Shown: positions 23,726 to 30,871 of the stretch, piece by piece
Numbering within the stretch: the first letter of the stretch is position 1
Layout: the number at the start of each line of letters is the position of its first letter
Assembly: GCA_014238335.1 (NCBI GenBank)
Contig: JABABI010000065.1
Location: forward strand, 1-39,819
Origin: Fuerstiella sp.
Lineage (GTDB): Bacteria > Planctomycetota > Planctomycetia > Planctomycetales > Planctomycetaceae
Direction of reading: 5' to 3'
Length of the DNA: 39,819 nucleotides
Position numbers and translations under genes: made by a program
The notes under the pieces: model-generated
What the model saw: only the letters and a program-made list of their open reading frames with translations
Database searches by the model: none
What the model was told of the DNA's origin: nothing

Positions 23726-25191
23726 TGAGAATCATGATGCAACCCACCTTCGATGATCAGCATAACCGCCGTGCGTTTCTGCGACAGGGTTCGCTCGGCG
23801 TTGGCACGGTCGCGGCGGCCTGGTTGCTGAATCACGACGGTGCTCAGGCAAAGCCACCCGGTGTCGCGACCGCAGAACAGACATTTGACCTGCTGCCAAA
23901 GCAGGGGCATTTCGAGCCTCGAGCAAAGGCAATGATATCACTGTTTCAGCATGGTGGTCCGGCGCACATGGATTTGACTGATCCGAAGCCGGAGCTCACG
24001 AAATTTGATGGCACCGACTACAACGGCGATATTGCCTACAGTTTCGTTAATGCGGCCAGCAAGAAGCTGCTGGGAACCCAGTGGAGGTTTCGCAAACACG
24101 GGCAGTGCGGCATGGAGCTGTCGGAACTGTTGCCTCACACCGCCGAAATCGCCGACGACATGTGCCTGATTCGCAGCATGCACACGGGGGCCAACGGACA
24201 CGAAGTTTCGATCCGTTATTTTCACGGTGGCATTCCGGGTGTCCTGGGTCGGCCACACTACGCTTCGTGGCTGCTATACGGCCTCGGTTCCGAAACCCAG
24301 GATCTGCCGTCCTACATGGTGCTGACAGATCCCGGAGGCCATCCTGTCGATAGCACGCACAACTGGTCCAGCGGATTCATGCCCCCGCTGTATCAGGGTA
24401 CAGTACTGCGCCCCCAGGAACCACGAATTCTGAACCTTGATGCTCCGTCGTACCTGAAGGGAGAACCGCAGCGTCAAAACCTTGAATTTCTGCAGGTGTT
24501 AAACCGTCAGCACGCGGATCGATTTCGCGGAGAGCCGGATCTGAACGCCAGAATTGCCAGCTACGAACTGGCTGCGCGAATGCAGACGGCAGCGACTGAG
24601 GCACTTGACGTCTCAAAGGAAACGAAAGCCACACACACGCTCTACGGACTGGATAACGACGCTACTCGTGAATACGGCACACGCTGTCTGATCGCGCGGA
24701 GGCTGGTCGAACGAGGCGTGCGATTTGTGCAGTTGTTTCTGGCGGGGCAGCCATGGGACAATCACAGCAGCATCGTGACCTCTTTGCCTTCCATCTGCCG
24801 ACGCACAGACCAGCCGTCGGCCGCTCTGGTGAAAGATCTGAAACAGCGAGGAATGCTGAACGAAACGATTGTGCACTGGGGAGGTGAAATTGGCCGGTTG
24901 CCGGTCACGCAGGATCAGGGTGATGCCAGCAAGCACGGTCGAGATCACAACGGCCAGGGATTCAGCATCTGGTTTGCCGGCGGAGGTTTCAAGCCGGGCA
25001 CTGTGTACGGAGCAACCGACGAATTTGGACACCGCGCCGTCGAGAACGTCGTTACGCCGAACGACTATCAGGCGACGCTGTTCAAGCTCTTTGGTCTCGA
25101 CTGGAACCAGCTGGTCTATCACCACAGTGGTCAACCGCAACTTGTCACGGCCGGGCGCAAGGCCGCCGTCATCGAAGATATTCTGGCCTGA
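23725..25191 (+). CDS. DUF1501 family protein with Tat signal
   Basis: 488-residue protein of the DUF1501 family, which is related to the alkaline phosphatase/sulfatase superfamily. A twin-arginine signal is present (Arg15-Arg16 in NRRAFLRQGSLGVG), so it is probably exported folded. Family motifs are MISLFQHGGPAHMDLTDPKPELTKF, WRFRKHGQCGMELSELLPHTA, MCLIRSMHTGANGHE, QPWDNHSSI, VHWGGEIGRLPV (usually TEFGRTP), GRDHNGQGFSIWFAGGGFKPG and YHHSGQPQLVT. The start overlaps the stop of the preceding PSCyt1 gene (TAATG), and ATGs at 23734 and 23737 are also possible. It forms a two-gene operon with that gene. The substrate is unknown. Confidence 0.92.
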   Translation: MRIMMQPTFDDQHNRRAFLRQGSLGVGTVAAAWLLNHDGAQAKPPGVATAEQTFDLLPKQGHFEPRAKAMISLFQHGGPAHMDLTDPKPELTKFDGTDYNGDIAYSFVNAASKKLLGTQWRFRKHGQCGMELSELLPHTAEIADDMCLIRSMHTGANGHEVSIRYFHGGIPGVLGRPHYASWLLYGLGSETQDLPSYMVLTDPGGHPVDSTHNWSSGFMPPLYQGTVLRPQEPRILNLDAPSYLKGEPQRQNLEFLQVLNRQHADRFRGEPDLNARIASYELAARMQTAATEALDVSKETKATHTLYGLDNDATREYGTRCLIARRLVERGVRFVQLFLAGQPWDNHSSIVTSLPSICRRTDQPSAALVKDLKQRGMLNETIVHWGGEIGRLPVTQDQGDASKHGRDHNGQGFSIWFAGGGFKPGTVYGATDEFGHRAVENVVTPNDYQATLFKLFGLDWNQLVYHHSGQPQLVTAGRKAAVIEDILA

Positions 25192-25628
25192 TGATTCTAC
25201 GCTTGCTGATGCTTCTCGTTCGTTCGGAATGAGTCAGCAGACACTCGGTACAGGAGGCTTCTCGGCCACCACGTGACTCGTGAGTGCGGTATGTCACGAC
25301 ATCGGGTGAGTTCTGAACGCGGCTTCGCTGAGTCAGTTCAGAGACCATCACGGTTGTACAGTGACTGAAAACCCTACCTTGCAGGACCATGTGGGAACGC
25401 AGGTTTACCCACGTTTTACCGTCGTTTCGCATTCCGTCGTATCAACGGTCGTGTCGGAACAATCGGCAACGCTTGCCTGCGTCGCAGTACCGGACCAAAT
25501 TTGTACGCACTTCTGAAGTTAGCGCGTACGTATACGATGGATCCGCCCGTTGGGTGTCGATCCTGAGAACGGACCTATATCAAACCACAGTCTACACACA
25601 CAAAAAAAAATAGTACGAAAGGATCCAG
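25192..25628. other. 437-nt intergenic stretch before paralogue 3
   Basis: No supported gene. TCTGAAC (25312-25318) and GTTCAGA (25336-25342) form a 7-bp stem around a 17-nt loop, too open for a normal terminator. A GTACGTATAC-rich palindromic stretch lies near 25525-25535. An A-run (about 25602-25610) precedes the ribosome site of the next gene. No RNA gene was recognised. Confidence 0.45.
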
Positions 25629-26153
25629 ATGCGAACTCACGCCACATGGATGCTGGCGCTGACGCTGGTGGCGTCGCCGACCCTGGGCTTCGGAGCAGAC
25701 TCCGCAGTTACAGCATCCGCTCAAGAAGAACTGCACCTGCAAAACGTCGAGCTGACCGCTTCGGGAAGTCTCAAAGGACAACTCGTTACCAACGCTGGTC
25801 AAGCCCTGCCAAACGTGAAAATCACGATACGATCACAGTCCGAACTCCAGAAAGTCGGCCAGCAGATCACAACTGACAAAGACGGTCGATTTCAGGCAAC
25901 GGGGCTAAAGACCGGTACACTTGTGCTGAAGGCAGACAAAGAAACATACGCCGTAAGAGTCTGGAATGCCGGTACTGCGCCGCCAAAGTCAATTTCTACC
26001 ATTGCATTGGTACAGACTGATGGCCAGGAAGTTGTTCGCGGAAATCAATTCACGGACCGTATTCAGGGATTAAGTCGACGTCAGCAGGTCGGTCTTGGCC
26101 TGCTGGTTGCGGGTGCAATCATCATTCCCATCGCACTACAGGACGCAAGCTAA
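25629..26153 (+). CDS. Small exported protein, paralogue 3 of the three-copy family
   Basis: 174-residue protein homologous to those at 17901 and 18620. A signal peptide (MRTHATWMLALTLVASPTLGFGAD) is followed by the shared domain: LQNVELTASGSLKGQLVT, GQALPNVKITIRS, TTDKDGRFQATGLKTG and AVRVWNAGTAPPKS. Then come IALVQTDG, VVRGNQFTDRIQGLSRRQQ, a hydrophobic helix (VGLGLLVAGAIIIPIAL) and a terminal QDAS. GAAAGGA (about 25617-25623) is a strong ribosome site. This copy lacks the cysteines in the domain that the other two carry before RLW (ACRLW against AVRVW). It stands as a single-gene unit closed by a strong terminator. Function unknown. Confidence 0.82.
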   Translation: MRTHATWMLALTLVASPTLGFGADSAVTASAQEELHLQNVELTASGSLKGQLVTNAGQALPNVKITIRSQSELQKVGQQITTDKDGRFQATGLKTGTLVLKADKETYAVRVWNAGTAPPKSISTIALVQTDGQEVVRGNQFTDRIQGLSRRQQVGLGLLVAGAIIIPIALQDAS

Positions 26154-26287
26154 CTTTGTTTCCGCAGTTTTTCCGTCATCACAGACAGAAATTCGGTGTG
26201 CCTGGACTGAGATCAGAACGACGGTTTGGATTTGACCGCGTACCAATACCCGACCCGGTTCACAGACGTAGACAGCGAGACGATACA

Positions 26288-26322
26288 GCCTGCCACGGAT
26301 TTATTCTGTGGCAGGCATTTTT
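26288..26322 (+). terminator. Rho-independent terminator after paralogue 3
   Basis: GCCTGCCAC (26288-26296) and GTGGCAGGC (26308-26316) form a perfect 9-bp GC-rich stem with an 11-nt loop, followed by ATTTTTG. It sits 135 nt after the stop of paralogue 3 and is a textbook intrinsic terminator. Confidence 0.88.
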
Positions 26323-26788
26323 GTGCGCATCGTATTATCGAGTCAGACAGAGACTTTTCTGACGCGTTTCAACTTCGATTCTCGGGAAAACGATGTTCAA
26401 TGTCGAAAGACCGCCACGCCGTCGGCACCTGTAAATCTTCGAGCCAAAGCAAAGAAATCTGCCGCGCTTCATTTGCAGTTTCAGTGACCCGGTGGCGGTA
26501 ATCATCGTGACGGCAGAGATCTGGCCCTGTGGTGACACGATCTGTCCGTTGTCGCCGCTCAGTGGGGCTGTTCAAAACGCGGCTCGCTCTCCACTGAGTC
26601 CGCCCCTGCCGCATCCTGGGTTTCATGTCCCGGTTGGTAGTTCTGGCACCTGACTTCCCGTAGTCTGCTGCCTTGGCGAATATCAGTCGGGGCAAAACTT
26701 GAATGTGGTATGTGGCTGAGCCTCACCATTCGCAGTCGAGTCTCGATTTCGGCGGTCGATAAGCCTGGCGTATTAGAAAAGTGTTTTC
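26323..26788. other. 466-nt gene-free stretch before the amidohydrolase fusion
   Basis: Short frames exist on both strands, but they overlap one another and show no family motif, signal peptide or ribosome site. No repeat, RNA gene or clear promoter was seen. It should hold the promoter of the gene at 26789. Confidence 0.45.
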
Positions 26789-29659
26789 ATGATGACGCGT
26801 AGTGCAAAACCATGCGGGATATACACTGTGATTCAGGGGAAACCGTTCTTACAGCTTGTGTCCGCGGTAACAGTGTTTTGCCTGTCCACGGTCTGCGTGG
26901 TTGCTGACGCTAAACTGGATGTTGTGATTAAAGGTGGACGTGTCGTCGACGGAAGTGGGGCGCCATGGTATGTGGCGGATGTCGGAATCAATGACGGAAG
27001 AATCGTACAGATCGGTCGAATCGACGGCGATACAGCTGAGACAGTGATCGATGCCGGTGGTCTGATCGTGGCGCCGGGCTTCATTGACATGATGGGACAG
27101 ACAGCGTCACCGATGGTTGACGATCCGAAGACTGCGATCAACCTGCTGACTCAGGGCATCACCACCATCAACGCCGGAGAAGGTGGCTCCGCGGCTCCAC
27201 TAAGCGACGAGGAGGGTCGTCGTAAAGGCTGGATGACAATGGCCGAGTACTTCACCCTGGTTGAATCCAGGGGGCTTCCTGTCAATGTTGTGCAAACCAT
27301 CGGACACACGCAGGTGCGTCGAATTGTTCTGGGTGATGTCGAACGCCGACCGACTACAGAAGAACTTCAACGGATGCAGCGTATGGTGCGTGAAGCGATG
27401 GAGGCTGGGGCCATCGGGGTGTCCACAGCTCTGATTTACCCTCCCGCCGTGTACGCTGAAACAGAAGAGATCGCTGCCCTGGCGACAGTCGCCGGTCAGT
27501 ATGGTGGTCGCTATTACACACACATGCGGAACGAAGGTGACAAATTACTGGAAGCCATCGATGAGGCACTTGAGATCGGTCGTGAAGGTAAGACGCCCGT
27601 TCATATCTTTCACTTGAAGGCAGCTGGTCGGCAGAATTGGGGCAAGATGCAGCTGGCGATCGCAAAGATCAAGGCCGCACGAGCTGCCGGAGAACAGGTG
27701 ACGGCTGATATTTATCCTTACGTCAACAACGGGCTGGGCATTGGTGCGTTGATTCACCCGCGGCACTTTACGGAAGGATACGACAAGCTCCGTGCCCGAC
27801 TGGACGACGTAAAACTGCGTGCTGAAATCAGACGGGAAATGGAAACGACTGAAGGCTGGGAAAACTGGTTTCGTCACTCCAGTAAGGATTGGAACCGCGT
27901 CATCATCGGTCGCAGTAACAACGAGAAGTACGCGGGCCTTGACGGGCAGTCGGTGGCTGCGATAGCTGCTGCGAAGGGCGAGGATTCGTGGGATACGTTT
28001 TTCAATCTTGTCCGATCCTCAGCGTTCGCTCTGCCCGAGACAATGACCGACGCCAACAAGATTCTGGCGATGCAGCAGGAGTTTGTTTCTTTCTGTACCG
28101 ACGTAGGTCCGGCAGGCGGCAGTCGCTCTGCGTCTCACCCTCGAGCTTTTGGATCATTTCCTCGGATGCTGTCGCGTTATGTGCGTGAGCTGGGAGCGAT
28201 CTCACTGGAGCGAGCGACCGCTCAGGCCAGTGCCGCGGCTGCGAACGATGTGCAGGCATACGATCGCGGGCGTATCGCTGTCGGCATGGCCGCAGACGTC
28301 ATAGTGTTTGACTACGAGAACCTGACGGACCGCGCGGGCTTTGCTAATCCTCATGCCGTGTCTGAGGGAATGCAACATGTGATTGTCAACGGTCAGCATG
28401 TGCTGGAAAACAGCAAGTTTACAGGAGCACGACCCGGTCGTGTCTTGCGCGGGCCGGGGTATCGTGAAGAGACGGCTGCGTACAATGTTTCTTCTGGTAA
28501 GGAAGACGAACGATTTGCCAGCTACGACAAACTGATGCATGATTTCATGAAAGAACACAGGGTTCCCGGAGTATCCGTTGCTGTAACGCATCGCGGGCAG
28601 ACTGTGTTTGCTCGCGGCTACGGATATGCAGACGTGGCCGCGCGCGAACTGGTGCAGCCAGGCAGTCTGTTCCGCATCGCCAGCCTTTCCAAACCGATCA
28701 CGGCCGTTGCTATTCTGCAGCTGGTTGAGCGAGCCAAACTGAATCTTGACGCTAAAGCGTTTGACGTGTTGAACCACGAAGAAGACATCAAGTCGGCGGG
28801 CGATGAGTTTGATGAGCGTCTTCGCGACATCACGATTCGGCATTTGCTGGAACATCGCGGTGGCTGGGACCGCGACAAATCGTTTGATGCGATGTTTCAG
28901 TCCGTACGATTTGCGAAACAGGTCCACGTTCCTGCGCCGGCTGATCAGGCTGCCGTCATCAAGGCGATGTTTTCTCAGAAGCTCGACTTTAATCCAGGAG
29001 AGCGCTACGCCTATTCAAACTTTGGCTATTGCCTGCTGGGCCGAGTCATCGAAAAACTGTCCGGTCAAAGCTACGACGACTACGTAAAAGAAAAAGTGCT
29101 TGCCCCGATCGGTATCACGACAATGAAGATCGGTGCCAGCCGGCTGGAAGGCCGTTCGGAAAACGAGGTGCGGTACTATCACCCGGGCTCGGGAAAGTCC
29201 GTGTTTCAGGACGACCTGGATCAGGAAGTGCCGTGGCCGTATGGTGGCTGGAATCTGGAGGCCATGGATTCGCACGGTGCCTGGATCGCTTCTGCTGCTG
29301 ATCTTGTGAAGTTTGCGGCAGCCTTTGATGATCCTGACAATTGTCCGCTGCTTGAACGTGCGAGCGTGGAACTGATGTATCGACGACCACTGGGGCTGGC
29401 CGGCCACGAAGAAGATGGATCCGACAGGGAAACGTTTTACTCTCTCGGCTGGATGAACCGAGTTGTCGATGGAGGAGAAGTCAACCACTGGCATACAGGT
29501 TCGCTGTCCGGAACGTCGGCGATCATGATTCGTCGGCACGACGGAAAGAACTTCGTGGCGCTGTTGAACTCGCGTGTCAGTCCTTCGGCGGCACATCTTG
29601 GACAAGCCATCGACCGTCTGCTGCATGAGGCGGCAGATCAGGTAACGGACTGGCCGTGA
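26789..29659 (+). CDS. Fusion of D-aminoacylase-like amidohydrolase and serine beta-lactamase-like domain
   Basis: 956-residue exported protein with a hydrophobic signal (about residues 20-40). Residues 45-560 form an amidohydrolase of the N-acyl-D-amino-acid deacylase group: LDVVIKGGRVVDGSGAPWYVADVGI, VDAGGLIVAPGFID, THMRNEG, HIFHLKA, FCTDVGPAGGSRSASHPRAFG and GMAADVIVFD. The usual metal-binding HxH after GFID is missing (GFIDMMGQ). From about 575 a class C beta-lactamase/esterase-like domain follows, with SxxK at Ser632-Lys635 (SLSK), YSN at 742-744 and HTG at 902-904, so its catalytic set is complete. The fusion may hydrolyse D-amino-acid peptides or related amides in the periplasm; the exact substrate is inference. 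ATGs at 26789 and 26792 are equivalent. Confidence 0.88.
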   Translation: MMTRSAKPCGIYTVIQGKPFLQLVSAVTVFCLSTVCVVADAKLDVVIKGGRVVDGSGAPWYVADVGINDGRIVQIGRIDGDTAETVIDAGGLIVAPGFIDMMGQTASPMVDDPKTAINLLTQGITTINAGEGGSAAPLSDEEGRRKGWMTMAEYFTLVESRGLPVNVVQTIGHTQVRRIVLGDVERRPTTEELQRMQRMVREAMEAGAIGVSTALIYPPAVYAETEEIAALATVAGQYGGRYYTHMRNEGDKLLEAIDEALEIGREGKTPVHIFHLKAAGRQNWGKMQLAIAKIKAARAAGEQVTADIYPYVNNGLGIGALIHPRHFTEGYDKLRARLDDVKLRAEIRREMETTEGWENWFRHSSKDWNRVIIGRSNNEKYAGLDGQSVAAIAAAKGEDSWDTFFNLVRSSAFALPETMTDANKILAMQQEFVSFCTDVGPAGGSRSASHPRAFGSFPRMLSRYVRELGAISLERATAQASAAAANDVQAYDRGRIAVGMAADVIVFDYENLTDRAGFANPHAVSEGMQHVIVNGQHVLENSKFTGARPGRVLRGPGYREETAAYNVSSGKEDERFASYDKLMHDFMKEHRVPGVSVAVTHRGQTVFARGYGYADVAARELVQPGSLFRIASLSKPITAVAILQLVERAKLNLDAKAFDVLNHEEDIKSAGDEFDERLRDITIRHLLEHRGGWDRDKSFDAMFQSVRFAKQVHVPAPADQAAVIKAMFSQKLDFNPGERYAYSNFGYCLLGRVIEKLSGQSYDDYVKEKVLAPIGITTMKIGASRLEGRSENEVRYYHPGSGKSVFQDDLDQEVPWPYGGWNLEAMDSHGAWIASAADLVKFAAAFDDPDNCPLLERASVELMYRRPLGLAGHEEDGSDRETFYSLGWMNRVVDGGEVNHWHTGSLSGTSAIMIRRHDGKNFVALLNSRVSPSAAHLGQAIDRLLHEAADQVTDWP

Positions 29660-29962
29660 CATCGCCATGGATCTTGTCGATACTGGTGACTGGCACTGTT
29701 GATCCTGATTCCCGGCACTGAGCTCTGTAGACGCGGCATGTCTGTGCTGCGTATTTGATAATTCGCGGAATTTGCAGGCATCAGTCGAACAGACCGCCGT
29801 TTATTTTGCTGTGAGTGGTGATATCATGTTTATCTTCCAGGCTTGGCAGGGCTGCATCTATTGCAGCCTGGGATAGTTGTGAAAACTATCTGTTGTCACA
29901 CAACGTACCTTCTTGACTCATCAACTGCCCACCTCAAATCAGTTTCCTTCATGGAGTATTTC
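29660..29962. other. 303-nt intergenic stretch with a hairpin before the DUF1080 gene
   Basis: The frame of the next gene is open from 29843, but the part before 29951 lacks any signal-like start. GGCTGC (29850-29855) and GCAGCC (29863-29868) form a 6-bp stem, extended by CAG/CTG across a bulge. It lies in the leader and has no T-run. Nothing else was recognised. Confidence 0.4.
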
Positions 29963-30706
29963 ATGTTTCGTTATGCCACGTGCGCGATTCTTTCCGTCCT
30001 GCCCATCACGTCCGTCGTTGCCGACGGGCCACAGACCGCTCCGCCGGAATCCGGCATGACCAGCATCTTCAACGGTAAAGATCTGTCAGGCTGGGACGGC
30101 GACACTCGTCTCTGGAGCGTCAGGGATGGTGCTATTCACGGCGAAACGACGAAGGAAGTCCCGGCTAACGGCAACACTTTCCTGATCTGGAAGGGGGGAG
30201 AGACGAAAGACTTTGAGCTGCGTTTGTCATTCCGGTGCTCTGCCACCAACAACTCAGGAATTCAGTACCGTTCAAAGCACATCACCGGCGACAAAGTCCG
30301 GAATAAATGGATCGTGCGTGGATATCAGCATGAGATTCGCAACGAAGTCACGCTGCCGAGCGTTTCCGGATTCATCTACGACGAAGGTGGCACAACCGGT
30401 AATCGAGGACGCATCATCCTTGTTGGCCAGAAGGGCGTGTGGGAAGGCAAAGCACTGAAGAAGTCAGACGAGCCATTGATCACCGCCGACGAGTTTAAGA
30501 AACTGTTCAGGCTGGACGACTGGAACGAGGTTGTCATTGTCGCCAAAGGCAATCATATCCAGCACTATATGAACGGCCGACTGACCATGGACTTTACGGA
30601 CAGTGATGATCGTGTTTTGAGGGCAGGTATTCTGGCACTGCAGTTGCACGCAGGCAGACCGATGTTTGCAGAGTACAAGGACATTCGAATCAAGCCTCTT
30701 AAGTAG
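29963..30706 (+). CDS. DUF1080 (3-keto-disaccharide hydrolase-like) exported protein
   Basis: 247-residue exported protein. A signal peptide (MFRYATCAILSVLPITSVVADG) leads into the DUF1080 concanavalin-like sandwich: MTSIFNGKDLSGWDGD, WSVRDGAIHGET, FELRLSFRCSATNNSGIQYRS, YQHEIRNE and WNEVVIVAKGNHIQHYMNGRL, ending GILALQLHAGRPMFAEYKDIRIKPL. Members of the family include 3-keto-glucoside/disaccharide hydrolases, and many in planctomycetes are of unknown specificity. ATG 29963 is chosen because GGAG sits 6 nt upstream; ATG 29951 would add four residues. It lies ahead of the second PSCyt1/DUF1501 pair, which suggests carbohydrate work in the periplasm. Confidence 0.9.
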   Translation: MFRYATCAILSVLPITSVVADGPQTAPPESGMTSIFNGKDLSGWDGDTRLWSVRDGAIHGETTKEVPANGNTFLIWKGGETKDFELRLSFRCSATNNSGIQYRSKHITGDKVRNKWIVRGYQHEIRNEVTLPSVSGFIYDEGGTTGNRGRIILVGQKGVWEGKALKKSDEPLITADEFKKLFRLDDWNEVVIVAKGNHIQHYMNGRLTMDFTDSDDRVLRAGILALQLHAGRPMFAEYKDIRIKPLK

Positions 30707-30871
30707 TGCCTGTTCGAGGCTTGGTTCTGCAGGTCGAATTCCACAGTTGGGCAGAACACCTCAATTCGGCATCGTCGGCGACTGGAATTTCTCAGTCGCT
30801 GTGGGTTCGTCCGAATGCCTGCATCGTCTTGGATCATTCCCGTCTGGCTCATCCACAACCTTCTGAATGTC

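Noticed and set aside
26369..26695. Minus-strand frame in the gap before 26789
   Set aside because: No ribosome site, no motif, and overlapping frames on the other strand look equally random.
28202..28927. Long minus-strand frame inside the amidohydrolase fusion
   Set aside because: It is antisense to the well-supported beta-lactamase-like domain and shows no family motif.
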